Positions 8,714 to 17,069 of a stretch of DNA of 64,000 nt are shown here, one piece after another. Each line of letters starts with the position of its first letter. Positions within the stretch are counted from its first letter, which is position 1. Source of the DNA: Kitasatospora phosalacinea (GTDB taxonomy: Bacteria; Actinomycetota; Actinomycetes; Streptomycetales; Streptomycetaceae); the NCBI RefSeq assembly GCF_030268885.1, contig NZ_BSSA01000016.1, forward strand, positions 124,001-188,000. The letters run 5' to 3'. Under the pieces are notes generated by a model, which was given only the letters and a program-made list of their open reading frames with translations, ran no database searches and was not told the origin of the DNA. The position numbers were made by a program, and so were the translations under genes.

Positions 8714-9022
8714 TTGGGAACACCGGATTTCAGCGTGGACCACGAGGCGCTGGAGGAGTGCGGCCGGAAGCTGGACCGGGCCGGGGACGACCTGGCGGCG
8801 GCGGGCAGCGGGCTGGAGTGCCTGGGCGAGTTCACGGCCGCCCGGGTCGGCGACTACGGCGTGGCCGCCGCGGCGGCCGACTTCTTCGCCTCCTGGCGGG
8901 ACGAGCGGCTGCTCGACGTCGAGGCCCTGCACGAGCTCGCCGACAAGGTGCGGCGCAGCGCGGCCAACTACCGCGAGGCCGACCGGGCGGTGGCCGGAGC
9001 CCTGACCCGGCAGAGGTGGTGA
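8714..9022 (+). CDS. Small type VII (ESX)-like secretion target protein
   Basis: A 102-residue, mostly helical protein. Two long helices, a central FFASWRDERL and a C-terminal ANYREADRAV give the layout of ESX-secreted EspC/WXG100-like proteins. Tyr86 and Asp90 form the YxxxD motif known as the general type VII secretion signal. The strict W-x-G turn is absent. The TTG start at 8714 is supported by GGGGGAGGGA just upstream. It is the first gene of a four-gene set and probably partners the larger protein encoded 73 nt downstream. No ESX ATPase or membrane gene lies in the window, so the secretion machinery would be encoded elsewhere. Function is inferred from shape and motif only. Confidence 0.65.
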   Translation: MGTPDFSVDHEALEECGRKLDRAGDDLAAAGSGLECLGEFTAARVGDYGVAAAAADFFASWRDERLLDVEALHELADKVRRSAANYREADRAVAGALTRQRW

Positions 9023-9095
9023 ACCGCCCGCACCGGCCGGGGCCCGGACCCCGGAGGAAGCAGCCCGCCACCGCTGAGGGGGAGTCGGCACGACG

Positions 9096-10661
9096 ATGAG
9101 CACGCACCGGGAACAGGTCGAGTCGCTCGGCCGCACCATCGCCGCCGCGCACGGGATGTGGGGCGCGGGCGACCTGAAGGACGCCGTGGACGCGGCCGTC
9201 CGGCTCCCCGGGCCCGCGGGCAGCCCCGACGCGCTCGACCACCTGGGGCGGGCCTGCGTCGACGCCGCCGCCCGGATCTCCGACGTCTGGCTGACGGTGG
9301 TCGGCGTCGGCTCCGGCGAGCTCCCGGAGGCGTGGACCGGGCAGGTCGGCGAGAGCGCGGCCGAGGTGGTCAGGGCCGCCGCGGACGACCTGGACCGGAT
9401 GGGCCGCGCCTACCAGCAGGCCGGACGGCGGCTGCTCGAACTGTGCGACGTGCTCGACCACGCCAGGGCCCGGCACGCCGCGGCCCGCGACCCGCTGTTC
9501 CACGCCTCCGGCCTGCTCGCCGACCTCACCACCTGGGAGGGCCTGCCCGACCCGACCTCCTGGGACGACGACCGGATGCACGAGGCCAAGGCCGCCGCGC
9601 AGGAGGGCATCGCCGCGATGCTCGACGCCGCGCAGCAGGCCGAGGAGGCCGGGCACCGCGCCGCCGCCGAGCTCAACCGGCTCGCCGCCGGGGCCGGGGC
9701 CGCCCGGCTGCGGGCCCGGGGGCTGAGCGCCGCCGACCGCCTGGCGCTCACCGGCACCACCGCCCTCGGCGACCTCAACCGCATCCTCGGCCCGCAGGAC
9801 GCCGCCCGCGCGGGCCGGGCCCTCGACCGCCTCGACCCCGCCGACCGGCAGCGGATGGACCGGCTGCTCGCCGACTCCCGCTCGCCCCAGGAACGCGCCT
9901 ACCTGCTGAAGGCGCTGGCCGCGGGCCACGGCGTCGACGAGGTCGCCGCCTTCGACCGGCAGATCCACGACCACGGCGCCGACCCGCACTGGCTGGGCGA
10001 CCGGCTCAGCCCCGTCCGGCTCGACTCGGCCGCCCCCACGGCCGGCACCGCCCACCTCCGGCCGGTCGGCGAGCCCGGCGCCCGGTGGCAGCAGGCCGAC
10101 GCCGCCCCGACCTGCGTGGCCGCCTCCACCGTCACGATGCGGGCGATGGCCGACCCGGTCTACGCCCTGCAGCTCACCACCGGCGGCCGCCCCGGCGACC
10201 CCGGGTACGACAACAGGGACGCCTTCGCGCAGCGGCTGACCGCCGAGCAGAACCGGGTCTACCGGAGCGGCCGGGAGTGGTACCAGGACCTACCGCTGGT
10301 CGGACGGGACGGGCTGAGCGACGGCCAGTCCCGGGACGTGATGAACCAGGAGGTCGGCGCGGTCACCGGCACCGAGTACCGCAACGTCGACCTCGGCGGC
10401 CAGGACGCCCGGCGCGACGTGCTGGTCGACGTCGAGAAGGCGGTGGACGGGGGCCGGCCCGTCCCGGTGACCATCCGCGGCGGCGACCAGGGCCACCAGC
10501 TGATGATCATCGGGCACAGCGGGGACAAGCTCCAGGTCTACAACCCGTGGGGCTACACCGTCTGGATCACCGAGGACGACTTCGTCGACAACCGCATGGG
10601 CAACGCCCTCGACCAGCCCTCCCCGATGAACACCGCCACCAGCGTCCGCCTACCGAAGTGA
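9096..10661 (+). CDS. WXG-like protein with C-terminal C39-like cysteine peptidase domain
   Basis: A 521-residue protein in two parts. The N-terminal half (about residues 1-250) is helical and contains AWTGQVGESAAEVVRAAADDL, a WXG-type turn with Trp80 and Gly82, as in ESX substrates. The C-terminal 190 residues look like a papain/C39-like peptidase: Cys340 in PTCVAAS, His467 in GHQLMIIG and Asn483 in YNPWG are the expected Cys-His-Asn/Asp triad, in the correct order and context. No signal peptide is present, so export would be by the type VII route. The layout resembles polymorphic secreted effectors. The substrate is unknown. It is followed after 13 nt by an unknown protein and then an inhibitor-like membrane protein. 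Confidence 0.65.
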   Translation: MSTHREQVESLGRTIAAAHGMWGAGDLKDAVDAAVRLPGPAGSPDALDHLGRACVDAAARISDVWLTVVGVGSGELPEAWTGQVGESAAEVVRAAADDLDRMGRAYQQAGRRLLELCDVLDHARARHAAARDPLFHASGLLADLTTWEGLPDPTSWDDDRMHEAKAAAQEGIAAMLDAAQQAEEAGHRAAAELNRLAAGAGAARLRARGLSAADRLALTGTTALGDLNRILGPQDAARAGRALDRLDPADRQRMDRLLADSRSPQERAYLLKALAAGHGVDEVAAFDRQIHDHGADPHWLGDRLSPVRLDSAAPTAGTAHLRPVGEPGARWQQADAAPTCVAASTVTMRAMADPVYALQLTTGGRPGDPGYDNRDAFAQRLTAEQNRVYRSGREWYQDLPLVGRDGLSDGQSRDVMNQEVGAVTGTEYRNVDLGGQDARRDVLVDVEKAVDGGRPVPVTIRGGDQGHQLMIIGHSGDKLQVYNPWGYTVWITEDDFVDNRMGNALDQPSPMNTATSVRLPK

Positions 10662-10674
10662 GCCGAGCCCACCG

Positions 10675-11085
10675 ATGAACAGCCCCGCGCCCCCGCCCGG
10701 CCGGACGGACGCCGAACTCGCCGCCCTGGACGTGCCCGCGCTGCTGCGCTTCGGCCTGCCCGCGGACGGACCGCACCGCCGGGCGCTGTTCGCCGACGGG
10801 GCGGTGGCCGCCGCGCTCCAGGCCGAACGGTGCGGGGTCCCCCCGTACGCCGTCTCCTACCTGTCCGAGGTGGTCCGGGCCGCCGGGCTCCGGGCCGCCG
10901 CCGGGCTGCCGGAACCGCTGGTCGGCCCCGGCGCGGCGGAACTGGCCGGCGGCTGGCTGGACGGGGCCGCCGCGGTGCTGGACGCCGACGACCCGGCCGC
11001 CGGGGCGCTGGTGGCCGACTGGCTGGAGGCGGTCGCCGCGCTCCTCGAACTGCGCCGCACGTCCCGCCCGGGGCACCGCGGGTGA
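10675..11085 (+). CDS. Unknown 136-residue protein, possible partner or immunity protein
   Basis: A small alanine-rich, acidic, helical protein (LAALDVPALLRFGLPADGPHR at the N-terminus) without signal peptide or membrane segment. I do not recognise the family. It starts 13 nt after the C39-like peptidase gene, and its stop overlaps the GTG of the next gene (GTGA), so all are translated together. The position directly behind an effector-like gene is typical of immunity proteins, but the next gene is an equally good candidate. Confidence 0.6.
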   Translation: MNSPAPPPGRTDAELAALDVPALLRFGLPADGPHRRALFADGAVAAALQAERCGVPPYAVSYLSEVVRAAGLRAAAGLPEPLVGPGAAELAGGWLDGAAAVLDADDPAAGALVADWLEAVAALLELRRTSRPGHRG

Positions 11086-11537
11086 GTGCGGTGCGGAGGG
11101 TGCGGTCCGCGCGGCCGCGGGTGCCGCGGGTGACCGGGGGGCGGGCCGTCTGGGCGGCGGTGCTGCTGGTGCTGGTGGTGCCGGTCTGGGGGGAGGAGCG
11201 GCGGACCAACCACGGCCGGGTCTTCCCGTCGGACGTCCGGGAGATCTCGGTCCGCCGCGGCCAGGTGTTCTCGCTGCACTGGAAGCTGGCCGTGCAGCCG
11301 GGCACCGAGCACCGGCCGGTGAACCCCCCGCCCGACCCGGCGGTGGTGGCCTTCACCGGCACCGACCGGGTCCGCGGCGACCCGTCCTACCTGGGCGACG
11401 GCGGCGAGCTGTACCTGGTGTTCCGGGCGGTGGGCCCCGGCACCACCGAGCTGACGCTCGACAACTGCCGGGAGTCCTGCGGGCGGTTCGACGAGGAGTA
11501 CCGCGAACGCCGGACCTACCGGATCGTGGTGCGCTGA
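11082..11537 (+). CDS. Membrane-anchored protein resembling I42 (chagasin-type) inhibitors
   Basis: A 151-residue protein with a basic N-terminus, one membrane segment or uncleaved signal (RAVWAAVLLVLVVPVW, about residues 23-38) and a beta-rich outer domain. The order DPAVVAFTG, GGELYLVFRAVGPGTTELTL and a final TYRIVVR matches the strand pattern of I42 chagasin-like cysteine-protease inhibitors. The usual NPTTGY loop is not preserved and a Cys pair (NCRESCG) stands where the RPW loop would be, so the family call is tentative. The GTG start overlaps the stop of the previous gene. Because a C39-like cysteine peptidase is encoded two genes upstream, a neutralising role outside the membrane is a reasonable inference. 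Confidence 0.55.
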   Translation: MSAVRRVRSARPRVPRVTGGRAVWAAVLLVLVVPVWGEERRTNHGRVFPSDVREISVRRGQVFSLHWKLAVQPGTEHRPVNPPPDPAVVAFTGTDRVRGDPSYLGDGGELYLVFRAVGPGTTELTLDNCRESCGRFDEEYRERRTYRIVVR

Positions 11538-11589
11538 CCGCTGTAAGGTCGTGGCACCAGTGACGGACGCTCAGGAAGGAGCGCGGGAG

Positions 11590-11943
11590 ATGGCCGGCGA
11601 GCCGCAGGCGGACTGCGTGTTCTGCAAGATCGTGTCGGGGGACGTCCCGGCGACCGTGGTGCGGAAGAGCGAGCGGACGCTGACGTTCCGCGACATCAAC
11701 CCGCAGGCGCCCGTGCACCTGCTGGTGATCCCGCGCGTGCACCACCCCGACGCGGCCGAACTGGCCGCCGCCGAACCGGAGATCGCGGCCGAACTGCTCG
11801 TCGAGGCGGGCGCCGCGGCGGCGGGCGAGGGCCTGGAGGCGTACCGGCTGGTCTTCAACACCGGTGCGGGCGCCGGGCAGACCGTGTTCCATGCGCACGT
11901 GCACGTGCTGGGCGGCAAGCCGCTCACCGAGGGGCTGGTCTGA
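11590..11943 (+). CDS. HIT family nucleotide hydrolase
   Basis: A 117-residue histidine-triad protein of the Hint group; such enzymes hydrolyse nucleoside phosphoramidates. CVFCKIVSGDVPA near the start and the triad HAHVHVL (His101, 103, 105) are diagnostic. The ATG at 11590 has AAGGAG 9 nt upstream. An in-frame GTG at 11560 lies 10 nt after a possible -10 TAAGGT (11544-11549) and could be used from a nearly leaderless transcript. The rnz gene starts 3 nt after the stop, so the two are co-transcribed. Confidence 0.92.
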   Translation: MAGEPQADCVFCKIVSGDVPATVVRKSERTLTFRDINPQAPVHLLVIPRVHHPDAAELAAAEPEIAAELLVEAGAAAAGEGLEAYRLVFNTGAGAGQTVFHAHVHVLGGKPLTEGLV

Positions 11944-11946
11944 GCG

Positions 11947-12864
11947 TTGTCGCAGCGTGAACTCGTCGTCCTCGGCACCGCCAGCCAGGTGCCGACCAGG
12001 CACCGCAACCACAACGGGTACCTGCTGCGCTGGGACGGCGAGGGGCTGCTGTTCGACCCGGGGGAGGGCACCCAGCGGCAGATGCTGCACGCGGGGGTGA
12101 GCGCCACCGGGATCAGCCGGATCGCGGTGACGCACTTCCACGGCGACCACTGCCTGGGCCTGCCCGGCATCGTCCAGCGGATCAACCTGGACCGGGTGCC
12201 GCACCCGGTGGACGCCTACTACCCGGCGTCCGGGCAGGAGTTCTTCGACCGGCTGCGGCACGCCAGCGCCTACCACGCCACCGCCGAGATCAGGGAGCGC
12301 CCCGTCGCGGAGGCGGGCCCGCTCGACGCCCCCGGCGCCCCGTTCGCGCTGGCCGCCGTGCGGCTCTCCCACCCGGTGGAGTCGTTCGGCTACCGGCTGA
12401 CCGAACCCGACGGCTTCCGGCTGCGCCCCGAGCGGCTGCGCGAACTCGGCCTGCACGGGCCCGCCGTGGGCGTGCTGCAGCGCGAGGGCCGGGTCGAGGT
12501 GGACGGGCGGACGGTCACCGCCGAGCAGGTCGGGGAGACCCGGCCCGGGCAGCGCTTCGCCTTCGTGATGGACACCCGGCTCTGCGACGGGGTGGACGAA
12601 CTCGCCGAGGGCGCCGACCTGCTGGTGATCGAGGCGACCTTCCTCGACCGGGACGCCGCGCTCGCCGAGGAGCACGGCCACCTGACCGCCGCCCAGGCCG
12701 CCCGGGTCGCCGCCCGGGCCGGGGTGCGGACCCTGGTGCTCACGCACTTCTCCCAGCGCTACCCCGACCTCGCCGAACACCTCGCGGAGGCCCGCAGGCA
12801 CTTCGACGGCGAGGTCACGGTCGCCGAGGACCTGGCCAGGATCCCCGTCCCGCCGCGCCGTTGA
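11947..12864 (+). CDS. rnz: Ribonuclease Z (tRNA 3' endonuclease)
   Basis: A metallo-beta-lactamase-fold nuclease of 305 residues that cuts the 3' trailer from tRNA precursors. LVVLGTASQVPTRHRNHNGY at the start, HFHGDH at about residues 63-68 (zinc ligands), HPVESFGYRL and the late LTHFSQRY are the RNase Z signatures. The TTG start at 11947 gives the standard N-terminus (SQRELVVLGT) only 3 nt after the HIT gene. Other MBL enzymes are less likely given the clear N-terminal motif. Confidence 0.88.
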   Translation: MSQRELVVLGTASQVPTRHRNHNGYLLRWDGEGLLFDPGEGTQRQMLHAGVSATGISRIAVTHFHGDHCLGLPGIVQRINLDRVPHPVDAYYPASGQEFFDRLRHASAYHATAEIRERPVAEAGPLDAPGAPFALAAVRLSHPVESFGYRLTEPDGFRLRPERLRELGLHGPAVGVLQREGRVEVDGRTVTAEQVGETRPGQRFAFVMDTRLCDGVDELAEGADLLVIEATFLDRDAALAEEHGHLTAAQAARVAARAGVRTLVLTHFSQRYPDLAEHLAEARRHFDGEVTVAEDLARIPVPPRR

Positions 12865-13083
12865 CCGCCACGGACCGCGCCGTCGACCGCCGCCGGGCCC
12901 GCCCTCCGGGCCGCCGCCCGGCCCGGACGTGCGGAAAACCGCTCGCGCATCCGGACGGCAGACCCCACCATCGAAGCCGCCGCGCCGCTCCGGCGAACAC
13001 CTGCGCGGCGTACCCTGGTGACCCGGAGAGCCCGAGCCACACGACACGACGGATGGGGATGAGGCAGGCCGCAGCGCCGACCC

Positions 13084-14187
13084 ATGAGTGACACACCGCA
13101 GACCCGCACCGACGGACAGCGGCGCCCCGACGAGGCGTCCACCAGCACCCGGATCGTCATTCCGGAGAAGCACCCGATGGTCACCCTGCTGGGTGCGGCC
13201 GACTCGCTCCTGCGAGTGATCGAGGAGGGTTTCCCGGGAGCCGACATCCACGTCCGCGGAAACGAGGTGACGGCCACCGGCTCGCCCGCCGAGGTCGCGC
13301 TCGTCAAGCAGCTCTTCACCGAGATGATGCTGGTGCTGCGCACCGGCCAACCCCTGACGGAGGACGCCGTGGAGCGCTCCATCACCATGCTCAGGAGTGC
13401 CGCCGAGGACCCGGCCCACCCGGCCCCGTCCGAGGTGTTCACGGCGAACATCCTGTCCAACCGGGGCCGCACCATCCGCCCCAAGACGCTCAACCAGCAG
13501 CGCTACGTCGAGGCGATCGACAAGCACACCATCGTCTTCGGCCTCGGCCCGGCCGGCACCGGCAAGACCTACCTGGCGATGGCCAAGGCCGTGCAGGCCC
13601 TGCAGGCCAAGGAGGTCAACCGGATCATCCTGACCCGGCCGGCCGTCGAGGCGGGGGAGCGGCTGGGCTTCCTGCCCGGCACCCTCTACGAGAAGATCGA
13701 CCCGTACCTGCGCCCGCTGTACGACGCGCTGCACGACATGATGGACCCCGACTCGATCCCGCGGCTGATGGCGGCCGGGACGATCGAGGTGGCCCCGCTC
13801 GCGTACATGCGCGGCCGCACCCTCAACGACGCCTTCATCATCCTCGACGAGGCGCAGAACACCTCGCCCGAGCAGATGAAGATGTTCCTGACCCGCCTGG
13901 GCTTCAACTCCCGGGTGGTCGTGACCGGCGACACCAGCCAGATCGACCTGCCCGGCGGCACCCGCTCCGGCCTCAAGGTCGTCCAGGAGATCCTCGCCGA
14001 CGTGCCCGACATCCACTTCTCGGTGCTGACCAGCACCGACGTGGTGCGGCACAAGCTGGTCGGCCGCATCGTGGATGCGTACGAACGCTGGGACGCCCGG
14101 CAGGAGGCCGAGGAGTCCGGCGACCGCAAACCCGTCCAACGGCGGGGCGCCCGGGCGCCCCGGCAGTCCCATCGCACCGAAAGCTGA
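13084..14187 (+). CDS. phoH: PhoH family ATPase
   Basis: A 367-residue P-loop protein with an N-terminal extension, an RNA-binding-like region (about 30-110) and the PhoH ATPase core. Walker A is GPAGTGKT at about 156 and Walker B is AFIILDEAQN at about 257; GDTSQIDLP follows. PhoH proteins are thought to act in RNA metabolism; the neighbour ybeY, 14 nt downstream, is an rRNA-processing factor and the phoH-ybeY pair is conserved. The C-terminal tail is Arg-rich. A possible -10 TACCCT lies at 13011. Confidence 0.93.
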   Translation: MSDTPQTRTDGQRRPDEASTSTRIVIPEKHPMVTLLGAADSLLRVIEEGFPGADIHVRGNEVTATGSPAEVALVKQLFTEMMLVLRTGQPLTEDAVERSITMLRSAAEDPAHPAPSEVFTANILSNRGRTIRPKTLNQQRYVEAIDKHTIVFGLGPAGTGKTYLAMAKAVQALQAKEVNRIILTRPAVEAGERLGFLPGTLYEKIDPYLRPLYDALHDMMDPDSIPRLMAAGTIEVAPLAYMRGRTLNDAFIILDEAQNTSPEQMKMFLTRLGFNSRVVVTGDTSQIDLPGGTRSGLKVVQEILADVPDIHFSVLTSTDVVRHKLVGRIVDAYERWDARQEAEESGDRKPVQRRGARAPRQSHRTES

Positions 14188-14201
14188 GTACTGAGCCCTC
14201 C

Positions 14202-14696
14202 ATGTCGATCGACATCGCCAACGAGTCCGGGTGGGACGTCGACGAGGAGTCCATCCTCGACGTCGCCCGCTACGCCCTCGACAAGATGCGGATCCACCCG
14301 CAGTCCGAGCTCTCCGTCATCCTCTACGACAGCGAGTCGATGGCGGAGCTGCACGTCCAGTGGATGGACCTGCCAGGACCGACCGACGTGATGTCCTTCC
14401 CGATGGACGAGCTGCGTCCGGGCAAGGAGGGCGAGGACCTGCCGGAGGGCCTGCTCGGCGACATCGTGCTCTGCCCCGAGGTGGCGAAGCAGCAGGGCCT
14501 GGCCGCCCCCACCAAGCACTCGATGGACGAGGAGCTGCAGCTGCTCACCGTCCACGGGGTGCTGCACGTCCTCGGCTACGACCACGAGGAGCCCGACGAG
14601 GAGCGCGAGATGTTCGCCCTCCAGAAGCGGATCCTGGACGACTGGCGGGCCGGCCGCGGCCTGTCCGGCCTGTCGCCCGCGCCGACCGTCCACTGA
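14202..14696 (+). CDS. ybeY: rRNA maturation endoribonuclease YbeY
   Basis: A zinc-dependent single-strand RNase of 164 residues involved in 16S rRNA 3' processing and 70S quality control. The metal site HGVLHVLGYDH (H-x3-H-x5-H) is at about residues 117-127, and the conserved PTDVMSFPMDE segment is at about 60. It sits between phoH and a CNNM/CBS gene, the usual arrangement phoH-ybeY-(corC-like)-era. Confidence 0.95.
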   Translation: MSIDIANESGWDVDEESILDVARYALDKMRIHPQSELSVILYDSESMAELHVQWMDLPGPTDVMSFPMDELRPGKEGEDLPEGLLGDIVLCPEVAKQQGLAAPTKHSMDEELQLLTVHGVLHVLGYDHEEPDEEREMFALQKRILDDWRAGRGLSGLSPAPTVH

Positions 14697-14709
14697 GGGC
14701 CGGCCCGCT

Positions 14710-16041
14710 GTGAGTGGTGAGAGTACGAGCTTCCTGATCGGCGCGCTGCTGCTGGTCGGCCTGGGCTGGCTGGCGGCGTGCGCCGAGGCGGGCATCTCCC
14801 GGATGTCCCGCTTCCGGGCCGAGGAGGCGGTCCGCTCCGGGCGGCGCGGCTCCGACCGGCTGCTGACCCTGGCCTCGGACAGCATCCGCTACCTGAACCT
14901 GGCGACGCTGATCCGGGTCGCCAGCGAGATGGGCGCCGCGGTGCTGGTCACCGTGGTGTGCGTGCGCAGCTTCCAGCAGACCTGGCAGGCCGTGCTGGTG
15001 GCGTTCGGCGTGATGGTGCTGGTGTCCTTCGTCGCGGTCGGGGTCTCCCCGCGCACGATCGGCCGCCAGCACCCGCTGAGCACCGTCACCGCCGCGTCCT
15101 ACGTGCTGCTGCCGCTGGCCCGGATCCTCGGGCCGATCCCGCGGCTGCTGATCCTGCTGGGCAACGCGCTGACGCCCGGCAAGGGCTACAAGGAGGGCCC
15201 GTTCGCCTCCGAGGCCGAGCTGCGGGCGCTGGTCGACCTCGCCGAGAAGGACGACCTGATCGAGGACGAGGAGCGCCGGATGGTGCACTCGGTCTTCGAG
15301 CTGGGCGACACCATCGTCCGCGAGGTGATGGTGCCGCGCACCGACCTGGTGATGATCGAGCGGCACAAGACCGTCCGGCAGACCCTCACGCTGGCGCTGC
15401 GCTCCGGCTTCTCGAGGATCCCGGTGGTCGGCGACAACGAGGACGACGTGGTCGGCATCGTCTACCTCAAGGACCTGGTCCGCCGCACCCACATCAACCG
15501 GGAGGCCGAGTCCGACCAGGTCGACTCGGTGATGCGCCCCGCCGTGTTCGTCCCCGACTCCAAGCCCGCCGCGGACCTGCTGCGCGAGATGCAGCAGATG
15601 CGCTCGCACGTCGCCATCGTCATCGACGAGTACGGCGGCACCGCCGGGCTGGTCACCATCGAGGACATCCTGGAGGAGATCGTCGGCGAGATCACCGACG
15701 AGTACGACCGGGAGACCGCCCCCGTCGAGGACCTCGGCGACGGCTCCTACCGGATCACCGCCCGGCTCACCGTGGAGGACCTCGGCGAGCTGTTCGGGAT
15801 CGAGCTGGACGACGAGGACGTGGAGACCGTCGGCGGGCTGCTGGCCAAGTGCCTGGGGCGGGTGCCGATCCCCGGCTCCTCCTGCGAGGTGCCGGTGCCG
15901 GAGGGCAGCGGGCTGGCCGCGATCGGCCTGACCGCGGAGAGCTCGGCGGGCCGGCGCAACCGGATCGGCACCGTGGTGGCCACCCCGGTGCGGGTCGCCG
16001 CGGAGGAGGACGAGGAGCCGAGCGAGGAGGCCGCCTCCTAG
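14710..16041 (+). CDS. CNNM/CorC-like hemolysin-family membrane protein
   Basis: A 443-residue integral membrane protein of the CNNM/HlyC family, proposed to move or sense magnesium or other divalent cations. Membrane segments occupy about residues 5-25, 65-90, 95-115 and 120-150 (the CNNM domain). A CBS pair at about 205-340 contains VMVPRTDLVMIE and IVIDEYGGTAGLVTIEDILEEIVGEI. A CorC/HlyC C-terminal domain follows at about 350-425. The GTG start at 14710 is 13 nt after the ybeY stop, suggesting translation from the same messenger. Confidence 0.9.
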   Translation: MSGESTSFLIGALLLVGLGWLAACAEAGISRMSRFRAEEAVRSGRRGSDRLLTLASDSIRYLNLATLIRVASEMGAAVLVTVVCVRSFQQTWQAVLVAFGVMVLVSFVAVGVSPRTIGRQHPLSTVTAASYVLLPLARILGPIPRLLILLGNALTPGKGYKEGPFASEAELRALVDLAEKDDLIEDEERRMVHSVFELGDTIVREVMVPRTDLVMIERHKTVRQTLTLALRSGFSRIPVVGDNEDDVVGIVYLKDLVRRTHINREAESDQVDSVMRPAVFVPDSKPAADLLREMQQMRSHVAIVIDEYGGTAGLVTIEDILEEIVGEITDEYDRETAPVEDLGDGSYRITARLTVEDLGELFGIELDDEDVETVGGLLAKCLGRVPIPGSSCEVPVPEGSGLAAIGLTAESSAGRRNRIGTVVATPVRVAAEEDEEPSEEAAS

Positions 16042-16094
16042 CCGGCTGTGCAGCTGCGGGGCGTCCCGTGCTGTTCCGACGGGCCCTTGGACGG

Positions 16095-16127
16095 GCCGTC
16101 CCAATCGGTGCCGCCGGTTGGGACGGG
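16095..16127 (+). terminator. Hairpin terminator after the CBS protein gene
   Basis: CCGTCCCAA (16096-16104) pairs with TTGGGACGG (16118-16126), and inside it CGG pairs with CCG. It lies 54 nt after the stop codon. No U-tract is present. Confidence 0.55.
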
Positions 16128-16180
16128 GCGTCCCGGGGCCCGTTTGCCATGCCGCCCCGGGCGTGCGCACCGTGGAAGAC

Positions 16181-16420
16181 ATGGCACATCTACTGCGCGC
16201 GGAGTACGGCCCGAGCGGGCCGGCCGGTGGGGTGGCCAGGTGGCACGTGGTCCGTGCCGCCGACCCCTCGCACGGCATGTGCGGCGCCGAGATCGCCTCG
16301 GACGCCGAGAGCAGGCCGGAGGAGGCCTGGGGCACCGGGCTGCACTGCTGCCAGCAGTGCGGGTCGCTGTACCTCCACGAAGTGCCGTTCCTCCGGTCCG
16401 ACCACGCGGGGAGGACCTGA
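16181..16420 (+). CDS. Small cysteine-containing protein of unknown function
   Basis: A 79-residue protein (MAHLLRAEYGPSG...). It carries Cys residues in HGMCGAEI and a CCQQCG cluster in its C-terminal half, which could bind a metal such as zinc. No membrane segment is present. The stop TGA overlaps the ATG of the following DUF4383 gene (ATGA), good evidence that it is translated. I do not recognise the family. The start at 16181 is the most conserved-looking; an upstream ATG at 16118 would add Pro/Arg-rich sequence that overlaps the terminator. Confidence 0.65.
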   Translation: MAHLLRAEYGPSGPAGGVARWHVVRAADPSHGMCGAEIASDAESRPEEAWGTGLHCCQQCGSLYLHEVPFLRSDHAGRT

Positions 16421-16959
16421 TGAGACTGCACGACGAACTCCCGGTCGACCACCGGCTCGGCACGGTCTACCGCTACGGCGCGGGCCTGTGCGGGCTGTTC
16501 CTGGTGGTGTTCGGCATCCTCGGCCTGACCGGGGCCCACCCGGGCTTCCTGGACACCTCGGGCAAGGAGGTGATCGGCCTGTCCAGCAACGGGGCGCTGA
16601 GCGTGCTGTCGCTGGTGGCCGGCGGGATCCTGATCCTGGGCGCCGTGATCGGCGGCAACACCGCCTCCAACATCAACATGGCCATGGGCGTGCTGTTCGT
16701 GCTGGCCGGCTTCGTGGGCCTGATGGTGCTGGACTCCAGCGCCAACCGGCTCGCCTTCCACATCTCCAACGTCATCTTCAGCTTCGTGTTCGGCTTCGTG
16801 GTGCTGACCTTCGGCATGTACGGACGGGTCAGCAGCCACCTGCCGCACGACAACCCGTACTGGAAGGAGCGGCACGCGAAGGCCACCGAACAGCCCAACG
16901 GGCCGCCCGCCCTGGTCAAGGTGCTCCGCCCGGGCCCGCCCAACCCGACCGGGCACTGA
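16420..16959 (+). CDS. DUF4383 family membrane protein
   Basis: A 179-residue protein with four membrane helices (about residues 20-42, 60-85, 88-108, 118-140) and a short charged tail. The pattern YRYGAGLCGLFLVVFGILGL with the later NRLAFHISNVIFSFVFGFVVL fits the DUF4383 group of unknown function. The ATG overlaps the stop of the small Cys protein, so the two are coupled and may work together at the membrane. Confidence 0.8.
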   Translation: MRLHDELPVDHRLGTVYRYGAGLCGLFLVVFGILGLTGAHPGFLDTSGKEVIGLSSNGALSVLSLVAGGILILGAVIGGNTASNINMAMGVLFVLAGFVGLMVLDSSANRLAFHISNVIFSFVFGFVVLTFGMYGRVSSHLPHDNPYWKERHAKATEQPNGPPALVKVLRPGPPNPTGH

Positions 16960-17014
16960 ACCGGCCGCCGAACGGGGTGAACTGATCATCTCGGCGTAGA
17001 GTAGGACCGCCCAG

Positions 17015-17042
17015 GCCCGACGGACCGTCAGGTCCGTTGGGC
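17015..17042 (+). other. Hairpin in the leader of the aldo/keto reductase gene
   Basis: Arms of 12 bases (17015-17026 and 17031-17042) pair with one G-U wobble around the loop GTCA. It lies between a possible -10 TAGAGT (16997-17002) and the ribosome site of the next gene. It could be the terminator of the DUF4383 unit or a leader structure. Confidence 0.45.
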
Positions 17043-17069
17043 CGCAGTCTGCTTGGAGGGGGAACGACG

